From Nageia nagi (Eukaryota > Pinophyta), in assembly GCA_050084985.1 (NCBI GenBank), contig JBITNC010000001.1, positions 137,082,001 through 137,146,000 on the forward strand: a DNA stretch of 64,000 nt, written 5' to 3'. Below are positions 1 to 12,600 of the stretch, in pieces (position 1 is the stretch's first letter; every line of letters begins with the position of its first letter). The notes beneath the pieces were generated by a model that was not told the DNA's origin, made no database searches, and was given only the letters and a program-made list of their open reading frames with translations. Both the position numbers and the translations under genes were made by a program.

Positions 1-470
1 ATAAATATGTGGGTTTCTTCATTGCATGTCCTATATCAAAATGTTTTATAAATAAATTATGACATGTGATATAAAATGATTTAAACACACCATATGATCC
101 AAAAACTAGCTTGGAGAAAGAAACCAACTATTAAACCTAGAAACTTTATGTATCTTAAAACTCAATCCAAAAGTGGTAAGTTGGTAAAAATATGCTATCC
201 AAATACAAAAACAACATAATGATTAGATGAAAATAATTGAATATGTTATGGGATCCTTTAATACATGACCTTTATCAAAATGTTTTTACAAATAAATTAT
301 GATATGTGATATGAAATGATTTAAATACACTATATGATCCAAAAATTGGCTTGGATAAGGAAACCAACTAATCAAATAAAAAAAATTCAAGTGTTAAAAA
401 TCAGTACAAAAGTGTAAGTTGGAAAAAATATGATATCCAAACATAAAAAAACATCATTACCAAGTGCATA
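1..470. repeat. Two-copy tandem repeat, unit about 235 bp
   Basis: Bases 1-240 and 241-470 are diverged direct copies. Shared landmarks include TATCAAAATGTTTT, AATAAATTATGA, ATATGATCCAAAAA, AAACCAACTA and ATATCCAAA in the same order and spacing. The first copy may begin left of the window. No reading frame is preserved. It could lie in an LTR or 3' UTR of an element that starts outside the window. Confidence 0.75.
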
Positions 471-1691
471 CTTATTAGATTTTATAAATACTCAAAGCAT
501 TCAGAGTAGAAAGTGAAAACAAACATGAATTAACATATTAGCATATCGAATTACCTCATTATAGTGATAATCTAAAGCATTTAGCATCTCCATTAAAATA
601 TATCCAATAATTTGAGCATTTTGAATCTCTGACAAGTTGTAGAAGCATTTAGAAAGGAAAAGATAAATAAGAGTAACCAAGTTTATTTTCTCATGAAATC
701 ATGTGTTTCTCAGCATTATATGGGCATCCCATAAAATTAATAGCTCTTCAAACTTTATTTTGTGCAAGAATCTAATATTTTAGCCCTCAAACATTTCATT
801 ATGCAAACTTCAAGTAAACCTATATAAGAATTATAATAAGGAAAGATCCAACATTTAGACTTCCAAATAAGGTTAAAGGTTCATGAATTGGATACATTTA
901 TTTCTTTTTAAAGTCAACAAGATGAAATAGTTCTTAGTACCTAAATAAACACAATGTTTCTTGATATTTATTAACACATAAAAAGGAATTTTTATTTAAT
1001 TAAAATACCTTTTTAGATATCTGAAATGATTTATTTAATTTATGAAATAGATTCTCTTTTCCATGTGCAATCACATATACCTTTATGTTTCATGGTAATA
1101 GGTTAGCTTAGTATCACAATAAGCTTGAGGAAGAGCCTTAGCACCAGACCTATTGCCTATAAAGGTGGAGGGGTTGTGTGTGATCAATGATATGGTATGA
1201 AATAATCCTAAATCCTTGATAGATGGAAATATAGTTTTATCAATCTTGATTGGTGTCTCTTAATGCCACCTATTATCTCTAGATTTTATTATACTTTGAG
1301 TTCTACATTCCTACAATCTTTTATACCTTCATGATCAATATTTGACACATAAAATATGGGATGGTGACATCAAGCAAAAGGGAAAGGTATTCTAAGATGG
1401 TAATCAGGCCCTATCATTAGGTTTCTAATGCTACCATGTGGTTTAGGTTCAATTGGTGGTTTTGTATTTTGAGTAAGCTCATCATTCATCATCTTTTAAT
1501 TAAAATTTTCCTCCATTTATCATCATAGGTAAAGTACAAGTTTGCATCCTTAATTAATCCAATTTTGATAAGTCAAGGTAAACTAGGTTATTATCATCTT
1601 TCATCTCATCAATTTATTATTATTTATAGTTAATTAGAAAATTTAATTATTCTATAAGTAACATTAATAATTATTATTTTAGTTATAATAA
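471..1691. other. Non-coding AT-rich stretch, probably ending in an LTR
   Basis: No ORF with recognisable content. Because a primer-binding-site-like sequence follows directly, the right part is probably the 5' LTR of element 0. Its left end and any TG start cannot be fixed, since no second LTR copy is in the window. Confidence 0.35.
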
Positions 1692-1705
1692 TTGGTGAAC
1701 CCAAC
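1692..1705 (+). promoter_or_regulatory. Primer-binding site of element 0 (gypsy-like)
   Basis: TTGGTGAACCCAAC lies upstream of a gag relic on the same strand. The minus-strand element at 17,290-26,551 has nearly the same sequence (TAGTGAACCCAATG) just inside its 5' LTR, whose boundary is fixed by a second LTR copy. That makes a tRNA primer site the likeliest reading. The tRNA species was not identified. Confidence 0.5.
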
Positions 1706-2558
1706 TTCTTTTCAATACATTGTGTTATCCTCCACTAGTTATGTCAAAACATTAGGGTTTTGGATAGGACTAATCTCTCATTTCAAGTATTTTATAAATG
1801 GATACACCCATTACAAAGTATTGAATGCCCTATTTTTTTAACAAAGAAGACTATGACACAAAAGAATTATGTGAATACACCTAGAAGACAAAGTGGAAGA
1901 GTATGGATATTGCACCTACATGATGAATATGATAGTGCTTCGAAAGATTGTAGGCATGTAACCTAGAAAGAAGAAAAAAGTAATCCAAAAAGTCTTGGTG
2001 AGCTTTCATCCAATTCCCTCTAGGTACTCACTAAAATTTTGTCTATTCCATAAGGTCAAAAATGTTTATCTACGAAAGAATGTCTTCATCTTCTTATCCA
2101 AACTTTACAAAAAGTTGATATCAAAATTAAGAACCTCCTAGGTTATACTCTAGATTCTAATCCTAAATATACCAAATAGAGGTAGATGATCCAATAAATC
2201 AAATATAATATGACCTTAAACCCTTAATGATAGGCTTATAAATACTTCAAACCATCCCAAGTTCTTCTATCATAGTGTCTCATTCCTAATACTATTCTTG
2301 AACCCTAGATTCCAAACCAAGCCATTAGTACTAAGCATAACCCTAGTGATGATGTTGTACCTAGCACCACCATTCTATTACCTAAATATAATATTATCCT
2401 CTCCTTACCAACCCTAGGGTTTTCATTCCATATGTACTTCTCAATTGTGATGGAGAGTTTGAATACAACATTGATGAAGAAGACATGATTGATATCTTAG
2501 AAAATGAACAACCCCAAAGGTCACCCATCCCTAAATGATTGATACCTTTTAACTATGT

Positions 2559-3410
2559 TTGATGGTCATTTTGATCATAAATTTTATTGTTAAAAGGTAT
2601 CACTTAGAGCTTGTTTCATTTGAAAATAATGATGACTTATTGGTTAAATTATTTCTTCTTAGCTTAAAATCTAAATCATTCTTGTGGTTTACTAATCTAC
2701 CTAATGAAAGTATTACATATTTTTATGATGTTGTTAAATCTTTCTTAGATAGATATAATTTGTTCATACCATAAGAACCATCTCCTTTATATATGTATCA
2801 CCTAAAAAAGAAACAAGGTCAACTTGTTAGTGAGTTCATTATTGAGTAGTCCAAAGTAGCCAACCAAGTGCAAATCTTTACCAAAGAAAAAAAGCATGTC
2901 CTTTTTCAATCCTTGTTACCATCTTGTAAGCATGACTTTTCATATTTTCAAATTTACCCATATGAAAAATTAATAGATGAAATTATTAGTAAAGAGGCCC
3001 ATCACAAAGCCTTCAATGAAACCTTAGCCTACATGAAGCCAACTTTAGTCCAAACCTATGCTTCTCCTAAAAAACCTAGAAAGACTCATAACCATGAGCC
3101 CTAATTCAAAATGATATCCCATGTCATACATGATGATATAGAATTCTAAAAACCAAATAAGTCATTTAGATATTATATCAAGTCCCATGAGGACATTAGT
3201 GAAGTCTTGGATTTCTTAGTATCCATGAACTTGGTCTATTATCTACCAATGAAAGAGCCCTCCATATTAAACCTCAAGGATATCAAGCATACCTCTTTTG
3301 TAATTTTTATAGGAGAGCTATTAATGCCAAAAAATAGTATTATTATCTCAAAAATATCATCCAATATTTACATCATAAAGGTATATTTAAATTTTATCAT
3401 GAAGTTTTAG
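2559..3410 (+). pseudogene. gag: Decayed Ty3/gypsy gag (element 0)
   Basis: One reading frame, broken by stops, runs through three open pieces (2559-2774, 2868-3104, 3207-3410). The first holds the retrotransposon gag signature: a lysine/leucine-rich stretch, then WFTNLPNESI and FLDRYN, which match the ALxWFxxLPxxSI...F..RF pattern of plant Ty3/gypsy capsids. The second begins with a KKKQGQLVSEFI-like segment and continues with the helical C-terminal capsid region. The third begins with a degraded zinc-knuckle-like stretch (about 3160-3210) in which the metal ligands are mostly lost. Gag would form the virus-like particle in the cytoplasm. No protease or pol follows, so this is a fragment. 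Assignment to gypsy gag is firm; the lineage is not. Confidence 0.7.
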
Positions 3411-4318
3411 ATGAGGTTTTGTAAAACAAAAGAGCCATTACAAGATAGTATAGTACATCCTCAAAACCAAAGGTTGATGATATTCAATAATCCATTTCTA
3501 TAATTCGAGAAAGCAAAACTTGATGATGATAACAAGAATTTGTATACCAACAATGCAAGTATCCCACAACCACAACCATAACCACAATAGCATGTTTAGC
3601 AATTGCCAAGACCAAGTATGGTCCTTGATGTTGTTGGTGTTTGGGCTATTACATAAATTATTTCATAATGTTTTCTATTCATACTTTTTTTTTTCATTAT
3701 TTTGTTCAATTTTGCAATGTTTCATGTTAAATAAAGTGCTTTTCTATTCCTATAACTAGGAAATAATGCTAAAACCCAATGCTATTGCTCTATTCACAAC
3801 AATGTTTAGTCAAATTTTTGATTTCACATTTTTAATATATAAAATTTATTAGAAAAATATGTCTATGATTATCCTTTTCCATATTTTTGTAGCAAATGTG
3901 TAATAAAATTGATGAATTGGACATTAGTTTGTAAAATATGTTTCTCATTTTGTTCATTAAATTTTAGGTCTCTTTTTCCATTAATTAGGCCATGTCATGT
4001 GTATGCATCTATCTTTTGTAATCATCTTTGCCTCTTATCTGAGTGCTATAATGCCATTATGTTTAAAATTGATAAGACTATTTCCCTTTTTCCCATATTT
4101 TGTATGATCATGTTTAATGAAATCATAATATGTACAACTTGTTTGTCATGAATTTGTTAGTTTTATGCTTATCTTCGTTAAAATATGTGGTTCAAATTTT
4201 GACTATACATATTTTCCCTTTGTATGTTTATCTTTGTCAAATTTTCATTTTTATATGTTAAAAGTTGAAATGTACTTGTCAAAATTTAAACATAATTCTA
4301 AATCAATTAAAAGGTAAT
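3411..4318. other. No recognisable gene
   Basis: T-rich, low-complexity sequence. Short ORFs near 3520-3759 and 3909-4151 have hydrophobic, T-driven composition and no motif. Probably the decayed remainder of element 0. Confidence 0.4.
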
Positions 4319-4348
4319 CACACACACACACACATATATATATATATA
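4319..4348. repeat. Microsatellite (CA)8(TA)7
   Basis: An uninterrupted CA run followed directly by a TA run, a common compound plant microsatellite. Confidence 0.95.
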
Positions 4349-4349
4349 A

Positions 4350-6123
4350 CAAAAAATGTCATTGATACACCAAGCTAGTTCCCACCATGGGAAATCTGAC
4401 CTATGGATGGATCTTGGGTCCTACTCCTAGGCCTAGACCTCAATCAGATGGTAGATATAGTAGCTAATGTCTATTCAAACTAAAGGAGTTGATTATCCCT
4501 TAGTTTGATCAGGTTCTATAGCCTCTTCAACTCTTGGTGCTACATCACATATGGTAATGATTGTAGTGCCTCAATATATCCCTAAAGGAAATCAATTTGA
4601 TCATCCTAAGCATTTAGATGCAACTATATAAATAAGTTTTTTTTTTTTTTGTTAATTCAAGGTATTTAAGGTTATCCTAGATTCAAAGATATATAAAGGT
4701 ATAATATAGCACCTCAACTAGATAAAGAACATGTGTAAGAAATGAATTATATTTGAATCCTATATTGAGTTTCTCCTTAGAGAATAATTAATCATCTTCA
4801 TACATGCTATTTTTATCACATATGGTAATATAGATTTTAAAAAGATCTAAAATACATTGTATGTTTAGTATTTATGTGCAATCATATTGTAACATGTATA
4901 TTTGAAAATGTCTATATTTAGCTTGAGATAGTTAATATGAAAATTATAGTTAACTAACTATATCAATAATTTTTTTATATAAAAATCTACTAATACATTA
5001 TCATATTAATAATATAACATTTCTATATTATAACATTGGTGGTTGATAATAAGAAGTATTTGTATTTTTCTTTATGCATATCTTACTACTCATATCATGG
5101 GAAAATGATGACAACTAAGAAATCTCATATAATTAACATAGTTACTACCTTCTCAAATTGATATATTCATCAAAGAATTGATATTTATTTCACATATCTC
5201 ATATAATAGCAAGGTTGTCATTCTTTAATTGCTAATATCTATTATAATATGGAAATACTTTAATATATTTTAATAAATTAAGTGCAATCATATTATTTGT
5301 ATATGGTCATATTAATCATCTTATTTATTATACTATTATATTGTAATATTTATTTTTAATAATAATCTATCTTCTATACTATATAGGTAACATTATTATC
5401 ATACATTATATTTTTGTATCTTAATTATACTTCAAAATTTATTAGAAACCATATTAATAAATATAGATATGCAGTTTAAACTTATTAAATATAACAATTT
5501 ATTATCAAGAGAAGTAATTTATCAAATACATTTTTTTCACATTGTGCATACATTATGAAAACAAATATCTTTTGAGAACTTCATCTCTTTCTATCAACAA
5601 GAGTTAAATTATGTACTATGAATGTCATGGATAAGTAAAACTAAAATATTTGAATGTTTTCATTGAAAAATTTTCTTTATTAAGAGATTATATGAATTCT
5701 AAAATTCATTAGTTTATATTTAAATATTATTGTACATATTTTTGTAAGTTATTCTATTCTAGTTACAAACTAATCATCAAAGCATTCTAAAAAGTATTAA
5801 TAATTATATAGACCAAAAAATCAAATATTTTATAATGAAAAATATCAATTAGAAATTTTAATTACCTAGATAATTATAATAACTTAACATAGTACTTTAT
5901 GATTATATTATAATGAATGTTTTAGTTTTATTATTAGTTTGATAAGTTGGTATGAATTTTATACATTTTTCTTTTCCATATCAATTATACTTGAAGAAAT
6001 GTGACATTCTATTCTTGCACAATCCTCTAAATTTTTCAACTCATAATGATTGAGGGAGAAATCCATCATATGTTACTGGCATACAAAGATGATGCAATAT
6101 ATTTATGATTTTTAATACATTTC
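4350..6123. other. No recognisable gene
   Basis: Very AT-rich sequence with no coding signature on either strand. The first 300 bases are somewhat less AT-rich and may be a retroelement relic, but no domain can be read. Confidence 0.4.
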
Positions 6124-6969
6124 TATAGACACCTAAAATGTCCCTTTTTTAACTAGTAAACATTGAAATAATCATAACTCTTTGAGATAATATAAAATAG
6201 GTTTAAAAAATATATTATTGGATAGCTCTCATTGAGTACATGCAAAATGAGTGGTCACATGACTCTTTTAGGTAAAATTGGCTATTTAGCAGTCATTTTA
6301 ATATTGTTACAAAATTGAAAACCAGTCACCAGTGACCCAAAATAGTCACCGGCATTTTGAAATGATTGCCAGTGTCTGCCTAGTAATCACTGGTGACTCT
6401 GTAATAACCAAACAAGAAATCAAAATAGCAAGAGAAAGTTGAAACATTTCATTCTTCCAAGATGATGTGTATAGAGGGGGTCAGTTACGACCTACGGTGG
6501 CTTTTCACTTCCCCTTACCAACCTTGGAACATCTCACCCAAAATCTATACATACAAGCCAATACAAAGCAATAGGAACCCGATCTTGACCCATTTTTGAA
6601 CTAGGGTAATGCTGCCAAAATCTTGTGAGCTCATACCTTTTATTGTTTTATGCTAGTTTCAATTCAATACATGTCATACATAGATGCTTTGATGTTATTG
6701 TCTTTTACATGTGTGTAGGATTTATAGGTTGTCCATATCAAGGAGAGAAGTAAGCAAATAAAAAAAAATGAAGATCTAATACCCTCATTTTGGCAAATGG
6801 CATTTGTAAAAGTCCCTTCCAAGGGTAAATTGTAGTTTGAGCTGAAAATCAATATCACTTTATAATTACAACATTTCTACCTATTTTACATAATTTGAAG
6901 TTCAGTGAAAATTTAAGAATAATTGCATTTTATGTTATTCTACATTCTAGCTCTATTTTCACTGCAACA
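6124..6969 (+). repeat. LTR of element A (846 bp)
   Basis: Homologous along its length to the two LTRs of element B (30,542-31,393 and 41,108-41,949). It ends in CACTGCAACA, like the 5' LTR of B. The promoter position reads CTATACATAC where B has CTATAAATAC, so the TATA box is lost. Many CpG positions of B appear here as TG or CA. Confidence 0.85.
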
Positions 6970-6972
6970 TTC

Positions 6973-6990
6973 TGGTGCTAGAAGGAGGGC
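6973..6990 (+). promoter_or_regulatory. Primer-binding site of element A
   Basis: TGGTGCTAGAAGGAGGG begins three bases after the LTR end. Element B has TAGCGCTAGAAGGAGGG in the same place. An ancestral TGGCGCTAGAAGGAGGG would explain both by single C-to-T or G-to-A changes. The tRNA was not identified. Confidence 0.6.
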
Positions 6991-7325
6991 CCTCCGATAA
7001 TAGGGAGGATTTCTATGTTCAAATATAGTTGTTCCTATTTTGTTCACTGATTTTGATTGAGTTATTCCATCTACTCATTTTAAGTTTTTATTATGTTTTT
7101 AAAATATATTTGTTACAGAAATGCCAATGATTGGAATCGAACATTGGCAACTCAAAAGGAACACCAACAATTCATAAAATACCAGTGACCGAACATAGTG
7201 TCTATTATATAAATGCCAATGATTGGGATCAGATGCCGATGACTCCAAATAAATGCCAGCGATCTCTGTTTAAACGTCGATGAATCTTACTCCAAGTCAC
7301 CTTGCCTCCTTTTGTTATTTCTAAA

Positions 7326-7344
7326 ATATATATATATATATATA
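7326..7344. repeat. (AT)n microsatellite in the leader
   Basis: A perfect AT run of about nine units inside the element A leader. At the same place element B has only an A-rich stretch and a short AT run. Confidence 0.9.
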
Positions 7345-7691
7345 AAATAAATACATATGTATAATATATTGTTAAAATGGAAGGATATTTTTGACTGTGA
7401 TTCCTTTGCCTAGAATGCATATAAGAATGGGTAGAAAAGGTTAAATGCATTTTTTATTAATTTACTTTATGTATAATGTTATGTATTTATTTTCATGTTT
7501 TGGGTGAAGGGTACGTACACATTAATACTTTTTATCTTGTCTACTTATGCTCTCCCTTTGCGCTTCGTGCGATCTAAGGTGACCAAAATAGACCGAATAA
7601 GAAGGAGTAATTAATTCTTCTTTTCTTTCACATTCACACTATCATTAATTTGGTTAATTTATCCACACATAATGACCTCTTACCAAGTTTT

Positions 7692-8174
7692 CCCTTACCA
7701 CTCCATTGGAGGTCGAAGGGATATGTGACTAGTAAGAGGAGGTAATTTACTACACATAATACTTCCACAATTGGAAGGAGTAAATGAATCACATTAAAAA
7801 GAATGAACTTAAGGAAAATAAATAGAGTTTTGGGTAGTATAAATCATATTAAAAGGTTAATAAATTGGAGGGATTTGAATACACTAAGTACTTTCACTTA
7901 ACAAAGTATGCTCTCACTTTTGCATTTCAAGTGATCTTAAGTGATCAGAAATAAGTTAAGTGAAAGAGGTAAAATTTATTCACATATTATTTGGAAATAT
8001 ACTTCACATTAACACTCTTAAAGATGTCTACCCTTACCACTCCATTGGAGGTCGAAGGGATATGTGACTCTTGGAGGAGTAATTGAACCTCACTTAATTA
8101 ATTTATCTACACTTAATGGCTTTTTACTAAGTCTGCTCTTACCACTCCATTGGAGGTCGAAGAGATATGTGACT
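7692..8174 (+). repeat. Leader motif, three copies (element A)
   Basis: The roughly 36-bp motif around ACCACTCCATTGGAGGTCGA, followed by GATATGTGACT, occurs near 7692, 8031 and 8135, with spacings of about 339 and 104 bases. The same three copies with the same spacing occur in the element B leader. ACTCCATTGGAGGT contains the near-palindrome CTCCATTGGAG. Confidence 0.85.
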
Positions 8175-8434
8175 AGTAAAAAGAGGAAATTTATCACATA
8201 TAAAACTTCCATAGTTGGAAGGAGTTAATGAACATCATTAAGAGGTTGAGTAAATGAATCACATTATAATTAAAAGGAACAATGGGGTTTATTAAGGTCA
8301 AAGTCCACTTAAAATAAACTTTTGATTATATCACATTAAGATAAGATAAGTAAATGAACATGAATGTTTGGGAGGGTAGTATGCATAAATGTATTTTACT
8401 TGTTTAAATGCATTTCATAAGGCCTTAAAGGAAT

Positions 8435-9470
8435 AATTGAACATTAATGAGTTGGATGTCACTACCAACCATTAATTCTTACTTCTTTGTATCCATCGAC
8501 ATAACACACTTGAAGCCATAGAGCCAGTTACGCTTGGAAGTGATGACCAAGGTAACTTTCCTTTAGGTAGGAGTCAAAAAAGAGACTCATCTAGAACCAA
8601 GCCAAAAGCCATAGAAACTTGCAAACATTACTTAGGATTACCCAACCTACCTTGTTTAACACTTGACTAGTCAAAACAAACTAGGAAAATTAAAAAGATT
8701 AAAAATGAACAACTCATATCGTTCATTTAACTCAGACATTAAAAATATGTGAAAAGGTTAAGAAGATAATTACATTGTTAAAAGTAAATTTGCATATAGG
8801 ATGTTTGTGCATTAAATTGTTTTCTCAAAAACATAATATAAAAGATAAAAAGAGTTTCTTTCTTATGATCTAAAAAATATGATCACAATGGGATAGGTCT
8901 ACTTTTGTTAAAAATTGCTCAAATGGTGCAAATTTTTAGTTATTTAGCTCTAAATTTTTTGCTACCTTTGAACTGTTATTTTTGGTTGCTCTAAAATATT
9001 ACATGCCATACATTTTGTTTCTCAAATCAAGGTTTTTTATGTGAAGGAATGATTCAAGGGTAAGGATTATCTGCTTTGTAGACTTGTCTAAACACCCCTC
9101 CTATCTAACTTTCATAAGAAAAGAGGCTACAAAGATAGCTTTTGTGACAAGTAACTTTATAGTGGCACTTGCTAGTGCACTATAGTTTATAGATGGTTGA
9201 CATAGCTTCCTACCTAGTTTCCATTTATAGCTTAGATAGTCTTTGATATACCTTTGAGTACATGGAGTCCAATTCCATGTAGGGTTTTGTATTAGGCTTG
9301 GGTATTGGTGCAAAGTTTTTTGCACCTCATTTCACACACAACTTTATGGGTAAGTGTGCTTAGCCAAAAATGATATATCCTTCTAGATATTTTAAAAACC
9401 CTAGTACAAGGTTTTTAGCCTAGACCTCTAAGAAAAAAAATTATTTTCCTCTAGTAGAATGGTCTTGGAA
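8435..9470. other. No clear gene; possibly copia 5' internal region on the minus strand
   Basis: The right-hand half lies directly inside the primer site of the minus-strand copia LTR at 9488-9888, so it should be that element's 5' internal region. A 74-residue minus-strand ORF (9101-9325) has no recognisable domain. No second LTR is seen on the left, so the element is truncated or interrupted. Confidence 0.35.
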
Positions 9471-9471
9471 A

Positions 9472-9485
9472 GAGCTTTGATACTA
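9472..9485 (-). promoter_or_regulatory. Copia-type primer-binding site (initiator tRNA-Met type)
   Basis: On the minus strand, two bases after the LTR end, the sequence reads TAGTATCAAAGCTC. The usual plant Ty1/copia site begins TGGTATCAGAGC; the two differences are both G to A. Confidence 0.65.
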
Positions 9486-9487
9486 GA

Positions 9488-9888
9488 TGTTACAATGCTA
9501 CAAATATAAAAAAGGGAAATATTACAAAAATGAAATGAATATCAATTTGAAATAAGAAAATGATAATTATATATGGAAATAATAGAGCATGTACTGATAA
9601 ATAGAACATAAAATAGCAGATAAGGATAGGATTTTACTGAATAGTAATAGAATCACAAGCCACTTTGAGGGGGATACCTCCTTACAACTCCCAAAAGTGA
9701 AAAATAATGTTTAAGATCCATTTCTCCACACACTTCTATCTGTTTATAATAAACTAACCCTAACCCTAATAGTAATGCAAAATCAAGCCTCGCCCTTACA
9801 ATCACAATATTACGATTTACAATATAACTCGATAATTTAATAAAATACTAATACTAACACTAAAATGTTAGGATGTGGGATCCTAACA
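9488..9888 (-). repeat. LTR of a minus-strand copia-type element (401 bp)
   Basis: On the minus strand it starts TGTTAGGATCCC and ends TTGTAACA, the TG...CA form, and is followed by a tRNA-Met-type primer site. The start carries a small inverted repeat (TGTTAGGAT, then ATCCTAACA). No matching LTR was found elsewhere in the window, so the call rests on the termini and primer site. Confidence 0.6.
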
Positions 9889-12600
9889 CATTCATTTATG
9901 GGTTATATTCCCTACCATTTCCTTAATTATCATGCAATCAATAAGTAGAGAAAATAACAACTGAATTCCTCCTTAATACAACATTCAAGTTTGGATAATA
10001 CATTACAATTCTAGATTTCATAATGTCAATAATACATTATTCTTAAATTTCAAATAACTTAGACAATGCAAACCAACAACCATTATGACAACCAATAATA
10101 TAAGCATATCACATAAATCCATCAAATAGATGCATTAACATAGAGCATAAATTGGGTTTTCCTTTGACTTGAATGGAAATGTCCTAAGGTTCAAACATAT
10201 TCCAAATCATTTCCAAATAGTTTATTCAATCATAGAGATATAATTATATATAAGGAAAATCTACATATATATAGCCATTCCCTTGTATTAAATCAAATTT
10301 GAATACTTGCACACAATGAACTCAAATCAATAGAATATTACATCTCTATTTTACTCAATTAAAAAGTTAATCTAGATGGAGATCACACCCTATTTTAAAC
10401 AATATGGTTATAAAAAAAGTTTCATTTAAATAAATACTCTTAGATACCACATTCAACTACAAAAATCCAACAATTGCAACCATTGATCCTTGAAAAAATT
10501 CACACGCACATTGTAAACAAAGTTGGAGCTTCATCTTAAGTTAACCAAATTTGACATTGTAAAAAAAATAGAAATGAAAGTGACATATATAAAATCTCAA
10601 TGAGTCTAATAGGAATCCTAATACCCAACAAGCCTAGAACATAATAGTACATGCATGCAAGTTAGCAATATGCAACATGAAATGCCATAATTACCATATT
10701 TCATAATGAAGTGCAGACCTATGATGATAAAATATCCAATAATATAAATAGTAAAATAACATGATTCCATAATGCAAAATGTAATGCCATGCAAAAATAA
10801 AAAAGATACAATATCAATCTCAATACTATGCATAATCAATATCTAAAAACCTAATGTTGAGATTATTAACACTACCATACCTTTAATATATGTTAATCGA
10901 TGCAACACACACAATGAAGAGGAAGGGATAAAATAATTTCATGCTTAATAGTTTTAATAATGAAAATAATAAAACTAAATTCCTTTTCTTTCATGTCAAC
11001 ATCAACCCCTAGCTTCCATCCTAAGGTTCTTGCCACTACATGATCCATACAAATATCAGGTTTGGATAGAATTTGAATAAAATATCAATTTTGAAAGGAA
11101 CTTCAACACATGACCCATATGAACCCTCATGCCATTCTACAATAGTTCAAGGTTCAATCAAACCCCACATTCACCCTGTGATCACTTTGACAAGAAAAAG
11201 TAAAAATGACCAACATACCAAAATTCGACACAATGTTTACTAAATAAATGATTACTAAATAACATGTTATGATTTGAAATAGTATTTTTTTCATTCCATA
11301 GAAATACCATGATTAAAATATGTAACCATGATTATGCTCTTGAAACTATTCATCATATGTCATGCAATGAAAATCCCAATCTAATTTCTACCAGTTGAAT
11401 ATTCTAAAATATGGAGGAATAGAAAGCTTGCTAGTAAGTTACTTTATTATGCTTTTCTCTTGTTGGGATCTGAGTTCCTTATTCATGTTTTTGAATCCCT
11501 TGAATTCCCATAAATTCTACTTCCAAAACCCTTCAAATATTATAAGGGTTCTTTCCCAAAAAACCTTTGAATGCCTTTGATTTCATATCTATCTACTATA
11601 ATGAGAAGAGGATAGGGAGTAGTATTCAATTAGACTACAAAATGGTAAAGCTTCACTATATATTAGAGATAGATATGGCATATTTAAAACCATTACCTAC
11701 CATACAAATTCCAATAAATCCATCTCAAGAAAGCTATAACAAGTAACCATATCATAAAGATAGTAAAATCAACATAAAGCATATGCCTCTAGTTCCTATA
11801 GAGTTTGGCAAGGAGTGGATGCAGTAGGGCATCATGGAAGCCATCATTCTCCAATAGAATCCTTAAAAATTCAAATGACATATGGTTTTCTCCCCACATA
11901 GGTTTTTTTATAATTTTTTTAATGCTATAAGGTAAATTAGATACCTCTCTTCCCAAGGTTAGATTAACATTTCCAAAGATAAAATAAATTGAAGACCACC
12001 TCTACCAAACATACTTGGTTAGTGCCTAGATTAGTTGAACTTAAAACACTTACTTCCAATACACCTTGACTTGAGTGCTTTATCAATTAAATGATCAACA
12101 TAATACTTGATCATCTACCATGGCTAGGTAGGTATCACATGGGTTATCTATCATGAGTACCTTATCATTTTTTATTGCTTGGAGGAAGTACTAGACCTCA
12201 AAGAAGAATAGTTCAAACAAGTATAGATATTTCATTATTCTATTGAATAAGAAACTTCCCATTAGGATTCACACAAGATGATCCTTCCTAGGTTGTTCTA
12301 GCAAGGTTATGGAAATATCAAATACAATAAGGTGAAAGTTTGAACATAGTAGGCTTTAATAATCAAACTAGAAACCTTAGATATGATCAACATAATCAAA
12401 GGTACAAAAAGTATCCAAATATCCCAGTACCTAGTCAATATAACATTTATGTGAGCTAAGTATTTGAATACTTGAGTACTCAATGGAGTGATCAAACACT
12501 CAGCCATCTTTTAGTATTTTAAATAACATTAAAATCTAAGTGTGATTTAATAAAAGTTTAAATAAATGTAAGTGAAAGAATGCTACAAAGGAGGATCATA
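9889..12600. repeat. Repeat family D, copy 1
   Basis: Bases from about 10,031 to 12,600 align collinearly with 28,128-28,322 joined to 45,849-48,172, the second copy being split by the copia insertion. The first 130 bases (9889-10,018) also match 16,499-16,626. No coding frame is conserved between copies, so this is a non-coding dispersed repeat or the non-coding part of a large element. The copies differ by many substitutions and small indels. Confidence 0.75.

Larger units (their letters stand above)
6124..8434 (+). mobile_element. Element A: gypsy LTR plus 5' leader fragment
   Basis: This stretch is collinear with 30,542-32,827 (LTR, primer site and leader of element B) over its whole length. 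It consists of the LTR (6124-6969), a primer site and about 1.46 kb of leader. Homology to element B stops inside the shared sequence AAAGGAAT, 11 bases before the gag ATG of B. No gag follows here, and no 3' LTR of this copy is seen. It is clearly older than element B: the start is TATAGACACC instead of TGTAGACACC and the TATA box is mutated. Confidence 0.85.

Noticed and set aside
1760-1966. 68-residue ORF after the element 0 primer site
   Set aside because: No domain, and not in frame with a continuous path into the gag core.
9755-9770. Telomere-like CCCTAACCCTAA
   Set aside because: Only two units inside an LTR; plant telomere arrays need many TTTAGGG units, and this is not that heptamer.
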